Source: Neurospora tetrasperma FGSC 2508
Lineage: Eukaryota; Ascomycota; Sordariomycetes; Sordariales; Sordariaceae
Assembly (NCBI RefSeq): GCF_000213175.1
Contig: NW_009799104.1
Location: 1,319,214-1,383,213, forward strand
Direction of reading: 5' to 3'
Length of the DNA stretch: 64,000 nucleotides
In this document: piece after piece, positions 46,507-57,612 of the stretch
Layout of the letters: each line of letters starts with the position of its first letter
How positions within the stretch are numbered: the first letter of the stretch is position 1
Notes under the pieces: model-generated
Told to the model about the DNA's origin: nothing
Databases searched by the model: none
What the model saw: the letters and a program-made list of their open reading frames with translations, nothing else
Translations under genes and position numbers: made by a program

Positions 46507-46733
46507 CACGATGACCATTAAACACTTCTTTTTTGACTTGTATACTAGTTTTTTACTGCAGAGGCCCGTATCATTTTCTTGGGGAGGCAGAAGTAGACAT
46601 TACAAACGACAGAAATTTCTGTGTGATATTTGGCTGGTTTTGTATTTTATTTCGTAGTACTTTTTTGTGCGCTGGAATTGCTAGGGTCCGCTATAACCAT
46701 ATAATACCTCAATTCCAGCCAGTTAATATCCAA

Positions 46734-46805
46734 GGTCCGCTGGCTCAATGGCAGAGCGTCTGACTACGAATCAGGAGGTTCCAGGTTCGACCCCTGGGTG
46801 GATCG
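46734..46805 (+). tRNA. tRNA-Arg(ACG)
   Basis: The acceptor stem GGTCCGC/GTGGATC (two G-U pairs) has discriminator G. The anticodon stem TCTGA/TCAGG holds loop CT-ACG-AA; A34 is read as inosine. The T-arm is CCAGGTTCGACCCCTGG. There is no intron, and a T6 run follows within ten bases. Confidence 0.95.
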
Positions 46806-49800
46806 ATCCTTTTTGAACATTTTCCAGTGACTTTTTTTTTCTTGTCCTTCCTCTCACGCTCTAGTGACACTCCTTTTTTACTCCTTCCTTTTCCATTCTT
46901 TCAATCACGAATTTGGATCACTTTCTACTCACCTGTTGAAAAGAACCTTAAATGTGGCCTTGCCGGCCTTTTGGAATTTCCCTTTGCAAGGAGTATTGAA
47001 CTCAGACGGCAGGCAAAAACATCCATGGAATTACGTACGTCACGTAGTACAAAATTTCTCGTGGCTATCACACATTTCCACATGAAGCCGACCAAATTTC
47101 CTATAGCGGGCAGAAGAAGCGATATGCACATCCAAAGCTCAAAGTTCCAAATTTCACCTCGCTCCGACTTTGGAAAGCTTTGGAGAATGACAGTTGACAT
47201 AGCACGCGCCAGATGTTCTTCGTCAGAAGACATAGCACTCACGCATGGCCATGGCCATGTCTCGGATGAAGGAGCCCACCAGTCAGCCACAGTCCAACGT
47301 CCATATGCAGACGCCGAGCGATGTCCTTCACCCAATCACTATGTTCCATTGGAAATCAGTAACAATGTCTCCCTTTTGGGAGGCTATTATACCCACTCTC
47401 ACCCAAATTGGGCAAGCCCGATGCTCAGTCATTGCCGCCGGTGGCTTCGGGAATCGGGATTTGTTTCTCAAGGCAATCTTACTCAAGGAAGCAGGCCAGT
47501 GTGTGATGAGAACGGGGCAAGGCAACGCATTTTCAGGCACAAAAAGCATGCAAATACAACTTTCCATGTGTCTCATGACATGGATGGTGTTGCCTTCTTC
47601 CGCGCCAACACCAGTCTTACTATCACCACCATCTTGGAGCATCTTCGAGTCCATCGGTGACGAGCTGACATGCCGTCACAACAAGAGGAAGGTCATTGGA
47701 CGCCGCGAGTAGACAACTAACAACCTATGTTCCTCAAGGCAGACAGCAAAAGATAAAAATTCCCAACTCTTTGCCATGATATAAAGTGAAATACGAAGGA
47801 GTACCTCCTCGGTCACTATCTGGGCTGTCGCGGCGTAGAGGCTGAGGTGGCAATCGACGACCCTGATTTGCTGGGCGGTGTTGTTGAAGTGCGAAAGCCA
47901 ATCCCACATCCGAATCATACCCGTGTAAGCCAGTGGCACCGTTGCAACGGGCGGCCTGGCCTGCGATGCAGCTCATCAATAGTCCTCCGGATGATATAGG
48001 TATGTGGGGGCTGTTGTTACCTCGTACATTCGAAAATTCCTCAAACCTTCCTCAACGTCTCAATATCAATGTTTCTGTTGGTGCCGTTGAAAGGCATTTG
48101 CAGCCGTTTTTGAACGAGTCTACACACCTTGCCATGATGCATTTGCGAGTATCATGACTCTTTCACAGCCGGCACAAAGTAAGATGTATGACGATCCACG
48201 AATCAGAGCTACGGCATAAAAGCCTAAGAAGATCATTCAGGAATAGGCACATATCATTGAGCAAGTGCTATCACATTCCCATTCGGAACATCACATAAGA
48301 CAACGGGATAGCCACGCTCCATCCTTTGGGGCAAGTCATCCGATAAACGCCATGTTTTGTTCGAAGCAGCCACAGAGTCCTGTGGGCACCGCCTGACATC
48401 TTGCCTCACCGACGCCTGGCAATTGTATCCACTCCAATCGTCCCCCACCACTTTTTTCGTGATGGTATTTAGCGGAGGATTGGCAGCGCCTTTCTTTTGG
48501 ACTTCTTCTTCCACCATACGACCATACGAATTAGAATGTCAATTCTTCCTCATTGGTTTCAGCCACGATCTCACAGGTAATGGCACAGACAGGCAGTCAG
48601 GCACCGAAATCAGTAATACAGTGGCGCAGGCCAAAGGCCACTTTCGTGTTCAACTTCACAACTACCTGGCATTGTGATGGAGGTGGGGGACATGGAAGAA
48701 ATCACCCGAGCACATGCAGAAAATCAGGGTTGGTGGTTTTTTGTTCGGTCAGTAATTTCCTCTTTATCATCAGACGTTTTGCCGAGCATTGACGAAAGCG
48801 CATAGCCGACATTTCCTCTTAGCGCCTTTGACGCACTGAAAACAACATCTTTCAAGTGTCCAAACACATGGCGACGAAAGACATCGAGATATCTGGCATT
48901 AATCCTGCTATCTTGAGTCTTGAACGTGAACTGAGGGCTACTAGTATCCACTCGGACAATCTCCTCCGCAGATTCAGACTGTTGTGAACGAACTCCGTAA
49001 CGGGAAGCTGTGTGGACCACCGTTGCAACGGCGAGCACGGCGAAGTATCATCCCCTTTACAACCAGCATCTAGGGGTGGGTGTGTAGCTTCCTGGCACTC
49101 ACACTGCCTGGACCTGCTTCATTGGCTGGATCCTCCAAAGCATCAACGTTGTGGGATTGATTTTGCTGTGACATACGGCGGATATCCCCGTGCTTCACTT
49201 TGCCCATCACCTCAACCTTCAACCGGTTACAGGTACACATTCCATCCGACACAGGACTACACACTCGGGTCCGTCAGATACTACTCAACTCGTGGCATAT
49301 GTGCCCCACAACCACCACAATCTTCTCCTTCGCATGACCATTTTCCCGAGGACACATTGGCGAATACAACGCCTGAAGTAGAAGGAGGATGTGATCAACG
49401 TAGGTATGGACACCACCATCCCTTCTTGTATATGTCCTCAAACCTACAGTTTCTTCACAATCATTGCACGTAGGAGCATGGCGCAATGAGGAGCGCTCGA
49501 GAACATGGAGTTGAAAGAGGAATGGTCGCCTTGCCACTTTCTCGTGCTGTGATGGAGCTCGGTCTCAGCCCGTTGTAGAACACGAGCAGGCTCTTGTATG
49601 AATGGGTATCGCTTCAGCTTCCCTACCTGGAAGGGAAATAACTGTGACGGATGCATGGATAGAGTAGCAACTTTCTCGTGTTCTGGCCATCTTGGAAAAG
49701 GATAAAGCGGGGGGAGTTCCTGCAGTGATTTTGTTATCTTCGGTAATTCACTCAGCAATCCTGGGCGAAGGGGCCTCTCTATCTACCTGATTGTCTTGTA

Positions 49801-49880
49801 GATATCTTCTTGCTACAGCTTTGCAATTGCCTATATAACACTTCTTTTTTAAACCACAAGCCCCTGCATATATTCTTATC
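46806..49880. other. Intergenic region (3.1 kb) with several unexplained open frames
   Basis: No gene is recognised. A plus-strand frame stays open from about 46827 to 47660 (first ATG at 47025, 211 codons), overlapped by open frames of 100-155 codons in other frames. Minus-strand frames at 48254-48517 (ATG start, several Cys) and 48724-49038 look more protein-like but do not assemble into a gene by eye. A 14-base word containing a 12-bp palindrome occurs twice, at 47937 and 49018. A small effector-like or lineage-specific gene is possible. Confidence 0.45.
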
Positions 49881-51172
49881 ATGAAGCTCCTCCCCACGGC
49901 TATTTCCCTTCTGGGTGTATTATCCCAACCTATTCTAGCCCAGTTTACTTTCACGTCTACAGTCGAACACAATGGTGTTCCAGTGCCGCAGTCCGAAACT
50001 GATCTCAAGCCGTTCGAGCCAGGTACCCTTGGCCGCGTCAGGAGCCGCACATACGATGATTCGGGCCCCAAGATAGAAACGACGACCCTGAGACGGGTTA
50101 AGAGAACCAATCCGACTGCAAATAGTAACAATTGGTGTGGTTCTGTGCAAAGTACAACGTCAAGCAATCAAATCAAGCTCATCCACGGTACCTTTCAACA
50201 TCCCACGTGCACTCAGCGGCCCGGTGTCACTCAGTATCCCCAGGCGGCAGCCGCTTGGATTGGCATTGATGGTGATTCGTGGACTTCGGCCTTGCTGCAG
50301 GCTGGGACGGTTTGCAAGGTTGGTTGCTGTTATGTTTAGCTCGGCTCTTATTTCCCGTGTTCGAACAACAAAAAGTGAAAGAACTAAAAACTAACGATGG
50401 TTGCGAGTAGATCAACAACTCTACGGGAATAGTTGAGTAGGTTATTCTCATCCTCATTCATCACCTTGCAACAGCCCGGCCAGAACTGACATATCTATGC
50501 CAACAGAAACGAAGTCTGGTGGCAATGGGTCCCCAATGGCGCTTACACGATTACCAACATTCCGGTCTTTGCTGGTGATTGGTTTGATATTACCATCAAT
50601 ACGACCTCCTCCACAGCAGCGACCATGTAAGTGTAAAACATTTCATCTCCTTCCAATCGTCAACGTCCCCTCATACCGACGACTGCAATGATCATCAACA
50701 TTACCCTACCAAACATTCCTCGCCATCAGCCTCACCGTCGCAGAACTTCGAGCTCTGAGCCCGCGTTTGGCTCAACCCACTGCAGCCTCTCTTCCACTTA
50801 TCACCCATCTTCATTTCTTTCCCCCTTGACGGATACTTTCCAACCCAATCAACTCACCAACTAACCTCCTTCCCTTGCTCCCTTCTTAGCAAAATCATGT
50901 CCAGCCGCGGCTACACTTACACCGTCAATGCCTGGCAAGGGGCCGCCTTGGCGCGCGTAGACGCCGACTGGGTCGTCGAGCGGCCTTACTACGGGAACAC
51001 CCTAGCGGGCTTTGCGCAATTCACCCAGGTTTGGTTTCAAAATGCGTATGCAACGCTCACGAGTGGGACTAGCAGTTTGGGCATTACGGGCGCGAAGCAG
51101 TACCAGATTCCGGGGGGGTGTGCGAGCGCAGAGTATGATAATTCAAAGCTGTACGCTGCTGTTGCGTCCTAG
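49881..51172 (+). CDS. Secreted G1-family glutamic peptidase (eqolisin / scytalidoglutamic peptidase type, 288 aa)
   Basis: This is an acid-active extracellular protease using a Gln/Glu catalytic dyad. Exons are 49881-50318, 50411-50436 (26 nt), 50507-50626 and 50890-51172; introns are 92, 70 and 263 nt. The signal peptide is MKLLPTAISLLGVLSQPILA. A propeptide follows and probably ends at the dibasic site RRVKR (residues 71-75). The mature domain begins NSNNWCGSV. Catalytic Gln140 lies in AAAWIGIDGDSWTSALLQAG and catalytic Glu225 in ARVDADWVVERP, so the dyad is intact. The conserved WYEW segment reads WWQW (Gln161). The first intron uses donor GTTGGT; the tiny second exon encodes INNSTGIVE and is required for frame. 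A role in nutrient scavenging at low pH is inferred from the family. Confidence 0.9.
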
Positions 51173-51710
51173 GAAGGGGTAGAGGGTGAGATGGAGGATG
51201 GGGAGGAGGAAGGATAAATAGTGTTTGATTGTTTGCTTGGAAAAACTTTGGCTTCCTGGGCTGGGGTCTCGGTTATAGTTTCAAGGTGATATCTTTTTGG
51301 GAGGTAGCTTGACTTTTTGGCGCGGATGGTTCAGGATGGGGACTGGTACTGGATGGGATTTTGTTGCTCTTTAGCCGATGCGCGGATCTTTTGACGTTAC
51401 TAGTATATTTGACTTGGTTTCAGGATCCATACTTATCTCAGCAGGCGATTTGCGCTCGATTTATTCGATTTCTCTCAGCTTTCGTCCTTCTTTCTTCATT
51501 AAGTGGCGTGGAGATCTGCTGCATCCGACTCCGCTTTCGAGTCCGTACATTCCCTACAGACACTCCCCAATTGCGAGCGACATGCTTGAGTTATCGACAC
51601 CGCAACTTTCGCAAAAAAGAAATGGAGAGGCATAATAAGGTGTAGACAAATGACAATGTTATAAAAGAGACAGAGGAAGTGATACACAGCTGCAAAAAGC
51701 GCAAAAAGAA
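51173..51710. other. Intergenic region
   Basis: About 540 bp between the peptidase stop codon and tRNA-Ile; 3' UTR-like sequence, no gene seen. Confidence 0.55.
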
Positions 51711-51806
51711 TGCCCAATAACAGGATTGAACTGTTGACCTTCGCATTGACTTGATATCTCGAAGAAGATATTAGTACGACGCTCTAACCAGCTGAGCTAA
51801 TCGGGC
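51711..51806 (-). tRNA. tRNA-Ile(AAU) with a 22-nt intron
   Basis: Read on the minus strand, the acceptor stem GCCCGAT pairs with ATTGGGC (one G-U) and has discriminator A. The D-arm is GCTCAGCTGGTTAGAGC. The anticodon stem TCGTA/TGCGA holds CT-AAT-A. The intron occupies 51747-51768. The intron and anticodon form a strong helix (ATATCT with AGATAT), as expected for tRNA splicing. The T-arm is AACAGTTCAATCCTGTT. A T5 run follows the 3' end. Confidence 0.92.
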
Positions 51807-52105
51807 TGTGATGTTATTGATATTGGATCCGCAATTGGGCACTATAAGCTACTATTTTGCTAGCAACCCTGGAGGCTGCCGCTGGCCTTTTTCCGCATCG
51901 AAAACGCACAATGCCCAGAAGACTAGCTAACAAACGACGCACGCAGTTTCTTCCCACCAGCAGAGAGGTTTCTTTAACGATTAATGAAGATATGTAATTG
52001 ACATCGTATCTCAAACTTCAATCTTCCGCTCACAGCGGGCGAGTGTCCAAACCAGACGGCAAGTCTGTGTCGATCTGACAGAAAGAAATTCCATCAAGTA
52101 GTCAA

Positions 52106-52714
52106 TTACCCTACCCACCGCCGTCCCGGCTTATTCTCCTTGATTCTCGCCTGCCCCATAAATCCTGCCAACGGCGGCTTCCCCAAACTTTCCGGATCTG
52201 GAGCCGGCACTCCACACCTCACCTCAAGGCTTCGCCACTGCCCCCCGACCGCCCGGTCCTCCTGGGTGAAGACCACCGTGTTCAGGTACCCCGCGCAATT
52301 CGGCTCGGCGAACATACGCGCTTCGCAGCCGTCTGACTTGTTGGCTAGAAAGTTGCCGCAGCCGGCTGTAGAAGAAGAAGAAGGGTTACCGGCGCTGGGA
52401 ATGTTGTAACATTGTGGTGTTGTGGTGAGGAGGCTGTTGCCATCTGGCGAAGGCGAGGGGGGTGGTAGGTCTAGAAGGAGGACAACGTGCCCGCGGCAGT
52501 GGGTGGGGCCGGGTACACCGGAGAATATAGTAGCGCGGATAGGGAGGTGGTTGTCGGTTTGGTTGTCGGTTGGATCGCGGTTGATGGTTACTTGGCCATT
52601 GTCTTCTTTGAGGTTGACACCGGCAGGGAGTTGGGGGATCGCGGTGGCTGTTGGTATGGAAGACGAGGAAAGAAGGGTGAATAGGAGGAGGGTGAGAGAT
52701 CGTATTTGAAGCAT
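52106..52714 (-). CDS. Small secreted protein of unknown function (202 aa)
   Basis: This single-exon gene starts at the ATG at 52714; the frame extends further up but without ATG. The N-terminus MLQIRSLTLLLFTLLSSSS ending near TATA is a clear signal peptide. The mature part has five Cys (HCRGHV, QCYNIP, GCGNF, GCEARMF, NCAGY) plus VRCG late, Pro/Ser-rich linkers, and a possible N-glycosylation site NQT. The segment CYNIPSAGN...EARMFAEPNCAGYLNTVVF with QWRSLEVRCG resembles small fungal secreted Cys proteins of unknown role. I do not recognise a named family. Confidence 0.75.
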   Translation of the reverse strand: MLQIRSLTLLLFTLLSSSSIPTATAIPQLPAGVNLKEDNGQVTINRDPTDNQTDNHLPIRATIFSGVPGPTHCRGHVVLLLDLPPPSPSPDGNSLLTTTPQCYNIPSAGNPSSSSTAGCGNFLANKSDGCEARMFAEPNCAGYLNTVVFTQEDRAVGGQWRSLEVRCGVPAPDPESLGKPPLAGFMGQARIKENKPGRRWVG

Positions 52715-53280
52715 GTTAATGCGTGTCGCGCGCACGCGGTTCTTGCTAGGTCTTGGTCGAGTGAGAGTTTTCGGTGTCGATATTGGACGTTCAGGAAGTC
52801 GACTCTAGATGAAGATCTCGTTCAGGTGAATACAGACCATTTTGATGTCGATATGCTGAGGGCGCCAAGAAGATGTTGTTTCACAGCGGTTTCGTTGCGA
52901 GTCCCTGAGCGTAGAGTTGCATCAACCAGGAGCTTTCCCGATATCTTATGTTGCATCGTCCGTCCGCTCTCCGAACTCTAACTCAATGATCGAAACTCAA
53001 ACAAGTCCTAACAAGACTCCCACATCCCAGCACGACACACTGAAGACCAACTCCCTCATCACCATGTACTGATAGCGTTGATAGGAAAGGAAATACAGCG
53101 AAAAGAAAGATTGTATGTTCGATAATATGAATAGAAACCGATGCTTGTTACTCTATAAATCCTGGATGCTGTCTAACTCTTATCATTGGGTATCTATCAT
53201 TCAAATCGTCTATAATGCCATACCCGGATTGCCGCTTCGGGCCAACCAGCCGTTTATCTTCAGAGATTGCGTGTACCGTA
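52715..53280. other. Intergenic region
   Basis: About 570 bp upstream of the secreted protein and downstream of the Ufd1-like gene; no gene recognised. Confidence 0.55.
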
Positions 53281-55635
53281 TTATTTGCCGAATTTTGTCG
53301 GCGCCCAGTCAGCCAACCAGTTTCTGGCCTTTGTAAGATCACCACCCTCGGCTTCAAGTGCAGCGATGCACCATTCTCGCTCCCAGGCACCTTCTGCAGC
53401 CAGCATCTCGGCGGTCTTCTTACGGCGCTGAGATGCCTCATCGACGCAAAAGTGCATAGGCTTTGAGCAGTCTCTGATGTCTTCCAGAAGTGGCTTCACC
53501 AAGGGCAGAGCAGCCGCAGCACTAGAGCCTAGGGGTTCTAGCCCCTGGTTGGCGCGGCCTGTCTTGCACCATTCGTTTTGGCACCATTTCTTACCACAGC
53601 CGGTCATCAGCTGAGCAAGGTAGCGCCTTTCGATCCTTCTCCGCAATGCTTTACCTTCAGGGTCATACATGCTAACGTAGAGCGGAGAGAAACATAGGCT
53701 ACAAAGACCCAGGTCGTTACCTGGGCCTTGGCCCATTCGGGTTCCGCCATTGATTTGCCCACGAGGACCAACACCATGTAGAGTCCGCCCACAGAGCTCG
53801 TCTCTGCATACTTCCGGTTTCGGGCGGGACACCTTGTCCAGCTCATGATTTGTGCTGTGGGCAGCCATGTCCCTCAGACGGACAATGGCTCCGCATAGAT
53901 GACAATCGGTCGTGCGAGCACCGTCGGCTCGCTCATGGGCGGTCAGACCTGATATGACAGTCTCGGCCTCCGAAGCTGGATCAAGCGGATCACCTTCCTG
54001 AGGAACCTCAAGGTGGCAGAACTGACACAGGATAATTTTGCCAGGGCACACGGTCGTGCGGTGGCGCGCCAGCTCGGTCATAGATGGGAAAGAGAACGGG
54101 CTAGATGGTCCACAAGACTGGCAAACGTGAGTTGTGTGCTGGATGTAATCGTGCTTGCTTTTGCTAAATGGTGTTGAGCCATACGCCTCGGGGTGAGTTG
54201 GACAGTGCCAGTGGGCAGCCCACTCCTCGGATGATTTTTTAAAGACATTTTTGCAATGAGGGCAAACAACGTTATTTCGGATGCAGAAGTTCTCGTGTAA
54301 AACGATCGTCCGCTTTGGCACGAACTGCAAGCAGTTCTTGCACTGCTCCTCGTCGGCATTCTTTGCGGGTGAACTCGCGAGAACAACCGGTGCTGTTGCG
54401 GAACCTTGCACCTCTTCAGCCTTGGCTCGGAGAGTATATCGTCGAGGTGCGGCCGTGGAAGTAGGCTGGTCTGGTATCGAGGAGCCATAAACGGCTATCA
54501 GGAGGCTTTCCGCACCCTCGAGTTCAATATTTGTAGGCTGAATGATGACGCGCTTTACACCATCTTTTGGCGATGAGAAATCGGCAAAGACATGCTCGGA
54601 ATCCCGGGGCAGCGCTCGTTGTCGGTTGGACTTGGGGCTGATGAGGAGATCAACCTCTTGATCGTCTTCAATCGACAGCTCGATGGCAAGGGGGCGTGAC
54701 CTGTCCCAGGATGGTAGAGTATAGTCAACATAGTCCCCTGCTAAAACTTGACCATGGACATCCTTCCAGATGTCTATTTCATGGCCAATTGAACTGCCAG
54801 CCTCCGCCCCAGGCGCTTTTTGCGCCTTTTCGGCTATTTGTCGTAGTGTTTCGCGAGCTTGCTCTTCGTTAAGCGGTTCGATGTCGACCTCGAGATCGGT
54901 GTCTACCACACATATGCCGTTACCCTCAGGTTGGAACTTGTCAACAAGAAAACGGAACTCTTCGCCTTTGACACCCGTAACGGAGAGAATGGAGTCTTTT
55001 GTGAGGGTAGTGTAGCTGGCGCGAAGCTGTCTTTCGAGTAAAGATTTCCAATCATCTGGGTTGTAGCCAGCCTGGAGGGGACGTAGGCGTAAGTAAGTGC
55101 CCTTTGGTAGTTGCCGAGCCTTGACTGTGATTTGGTAACCTTGAGTCGTCTGGTTGATGGCGTCGTCCTCCGTCAGGTCGATAACCTCTGGCCCATCCGT
55201 TTGTGTATCTGCTGGCGGCGAGGTATCCTTGATGTCGTCCTCATGGATACCCAAGGCTTCGAGAAGGTAAGGGCTCAAGGCAACCTCCCCCTCATTTGCC
55301 GAGAACTCCCGAATACCGGCAAAGACAGAATTCCCATTTCTCTGGTTGATGAGTTGGAACATCAAGGGATGCGGTAACTGTTGCGTAGTTTCACGGAAAT
55401 TTGAGCGTTCTCGACGTGCGGCAGCGACAGAGTAGGGATTGTAAGGGTCGAAGGCGGTAAAAGTATGGGAGTTCGAAGGGGTTGTCGAGATGGTCGTCGA
55501 GGCGGAAAGGAGCTGCTCCAGGGCGGACTGCGGAAGAAGGATCTTGTCGCCCTGCAAGTCCTTGCTTGCGATCCGCGAGGGGTGCGTAACATTGAACGGC
55601 GCCGACCAGTTCAAGTGCACCGATTGTTCAGCCAT
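53281..55635 (-). CDS. Ufd1-like ubiquitin-pathway protein with C-terminal zinc fingers (784 aa, intronless)
   Basis: The N-terminal ~240 residues follow the Ufd1/Npl4-type double-psi-barrel layout: NWSAPFNVTHPSRIASKDLQGDKILLPQSALEQLL, then VALSPYLLEALG, then GYQITVKARQLPKGTYLRLRPLQAGYN and DWKSLLERQLRASYTTLT. Ufd1 proteins recruit ubiquitylated clients to the Cdc48 ATPase. Unlike canonical Ufd1 (about 350-400 aa), this one continues with an acidic middle and a run of Cys/His fingers (CKNCLQFVPKRTIVLHENFC, CPHCKNVFKKS, CQFCHLEVP, CHLCGAIVRLRDMAAHSTNHE). The last ~50 residues (AAEGAWEREWCIAALEAEGGDLTKARNWL) look like a UBA-type helix bundle. Many filamentous ascomycetes carry such a second, larger Ufd1-like protein. 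Function is inferred. The ATG at 55635 is the first in frame. Confidence 0.85.
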   Translation of the reverse strand: MAEQSVHLNWSAPFNVTHPSRIASKDLQGDKILLPQSALEQLLSASTTISTTPSNSHTFTAFDPYNPYSVAAARRERSNFRETTQQLPHPLMFQLINQRNGNSVFAGIREFSANEGEVALSPYLLEALGIHEDDIKDTSPPADTQTDGPEVIDLTEDDAINQTTQGYQITVKARQLPKGTYLRLRPLQAGYNPDDWKSLLERQLRASYTTLTKDSILSVTGVKGEEFRFLVDKFQPEGNGICVVDTDLEVDIEPLNEEQARETLRQIAEKAQKAPGAEAGSSIGHEIDIWKDVHGQVLAGDYVDYTLPSWDRSRPLAIELSIEDDQEVDLLISPKSNRQRALPRDSEHVFADFSSPKDGVKRVIIQPTNIELEGAESLLIAVYGSSIPDQPTSTAAPRRYTLRAKAEEVQGSATAPVVLASSPAKNADEEQCKNCLQFVPKRTIVLHENFCIRNNVVCPHCKNVFKKSSEEWAAHWHCPTHPEAYGSTPFSKSKHDYIQHTTHVCQSCGPSSPFSFPSMTELARHRTTVCPGKIILCQFCHLEVPQEGDPLDPASEAETVISGLTAHERADGARTTDCHLCGAIVRLRDMAAHSTNHELDKVSRPKPEVCRDELCGRTLHGVGPRGQINGGTRMGQGPGNDLGLCSLCFSPLYVSMYDPEGKALRRRIERRYLAQLMTGCGKKWCQNEWCKTGRANQGLEPLGSSAAAALPLVKPLLEDIRDCSKPMHFCVDEASQRRKKTAEMLAAEGAWEREWCIAALEAEGGDLTKARNWLADWAPTKFGK

Positions 55636-57612
55636 ATTGTCGCGTGCGGCTGTCGCACTTTCCAACAGCAGCGTATGGTTTCGATTTTGTGACGGTAAGC
55701 GAGAATCGTGGTGCAATTTCGCGGTGGCTTCGGTGTAGAAGACGATTGATGCCTATTATAGCGGTATTAAGTATTATGTGATTGATAGAGGTGACAGTAA
55801 AGGGCTCGTGGCCGACGGTGTTTTCAGATCCTTCGACAGATGCGACTGTTGATAATGACAATGATGATGATGATGGAAGAGTCGTGGCGGATTTGCTCGG
55901 TTCACTTTGCTCAGTCAGCAGAAGCTTGGTGGGCTGCGCAATTCGGAAGAAGCCTGAAAGCTTCTTGGAGGTTCCATCCACATTAACCACAGCTTCGACC
56001 AATCACAAGACCAGCTTGCTGTTAGTGATCATCTCCAACGGACGCTGCAGTGGTCTCCATAACCTAAGGTACTTGAGAATGTACATTCACATCTACACTA
56101 CGTAATGGGTTCAGTAAGTATGCTGAGATATGATAGCCTCAGACGGACTCTGAAGTCTCACTCATCAGAGTGACTGTTTGCTGGTTCTAGTGTACAACCA
56201 AGACAACTTATCAGGATGAAGTGGTGGCCCAGATCAAGGAAAATTAGGAAAGATCAAGAGAGAGAACGTCATTCCAGGGAGCATTTTGGCAGGCAAGGGG
56301 AAAGCGAGGCTGACGGCATGATCTCCGACGCTACCTCTACCCTACCTTAAGTACCCCACCTCTTAGGGTTGGCGGGCAGAGTGGAGGTCGGGTAGGCAAG
56401 GTGGGGTCAATGCTTTGCTCGACCATGTCACCTCAAACCACCGACCGTCGGAAGCGAAGTGCACACGCCAGAATGACAAGGTTGCCAATTTCTTCCCGTT
56501 ACCTCCGGCTCAAATTTACTCTTTCCGCTCGACATCCCAGCACACAGATATCCCCATCTTGTTAGGAGGAAATGGTGTCCACGTGTCCAGGACTCCAGGT
56601 TGACGGTACGCACGCATCTGCATGTCGCCGACTTCAACTCGAGCTTTCCACTGGAACTCAAAGGACACCCCACGTTGCAACGCAGGACCACTTTACTGGT
56701 GGCACTCCGAGTCCCCTTGATGACCTCTCGTCTGGCCATCCTGCCGCAGAGTCGCAGCAGCCCATCATCACAAAACTACCTGTCATGGAGCACAAAGCCC
56801 TTTGGCATAACCTCCGCGGGGGGTGGAGGAGAAGATGCCCAGGAGGGACATCCATTGATGAACCACGGTTCACACAAGGTGCTTAGACGTAGCGCTAAAG
56901 CCGGTTAATATGGAGTATGTATTCTGTAGGTATGTATGATAAACCCTTGGCTTGTCGGGGGTTGTTCTACCCCAATATGGCTGCATCACTCCTTGACCAA
57001 ACATCTTATCTGATCCCAATGGTCAACCCAATGGAACTGTATCGCACTGCTATCAAAGGTAATCATGTCGATCCCCGCGGCTCGGATGGTTGACGCACAG
57101 ACAAGACAGATCAGCGGTACTGAATGGAACCCAAAGTCAAACAGGGCGTCGAGCTTTGAGACAAGTTACGCCTCCAACATCCCCCCGTCTTTGTTTACGG
57201 TTCCTCAACCCCACACTTTCTGGACTGTATGCAATCCAGATGACAGGTTCACCACCACCATCATCCAGGGTATCATTACAGCTGTGACCTCCATGACGGT
57301 CGAACCGAGTTTCACAGCGTGTCAACGTTGCGGCTTTCAAGTACCTCTCAGAATCCACACTATCTGCCGCCGATCGAGACCTTCCCCCTTCCCCCTTGAC
57401 CCTTGAACCTATATCTACATGCATCATCCCTACTCGTGACCAAGACCCTTAACATTGCTGCCCCTGCCCCGAGGAGGTGTTTAAAACTTTTTCTTTTTTT
57501 CCCTCTCCTCTACCAGAGCTCTATCTCTACTCATCGTTATTATCGACCCTTCGTTTTACCGCGCAGATATCGTCTCCATTTGCCTCTACATATACGACCC
57601 TATACGTGAACA
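55636..57612. promoter_or_regulatory. Divergent upstream region (2.0 kb)
   Basis: It lies between the starts of the Ufd1-like gene and the F-box-like gene. No gene could be supported. Frames near 56415-56910 overlap on both strands without motifs, and an ATG frame at 57065-57406 is likely leader sequence of the downstream gene. Confidence 0.5.

Noticed and set aside
50510-50560. Loss of the catalytic Glu in the G1 peptidase
   Set aside because: The WYEW motif carries Gln, but the catalytic Glu of this family lies later, in the AEFIIED-type motif, where Glu225 is present.
57065-57406. 113-codon ATG frame upstream of the F-box-like gene
   Set aside because: No motif; likely 5' leader sequence.
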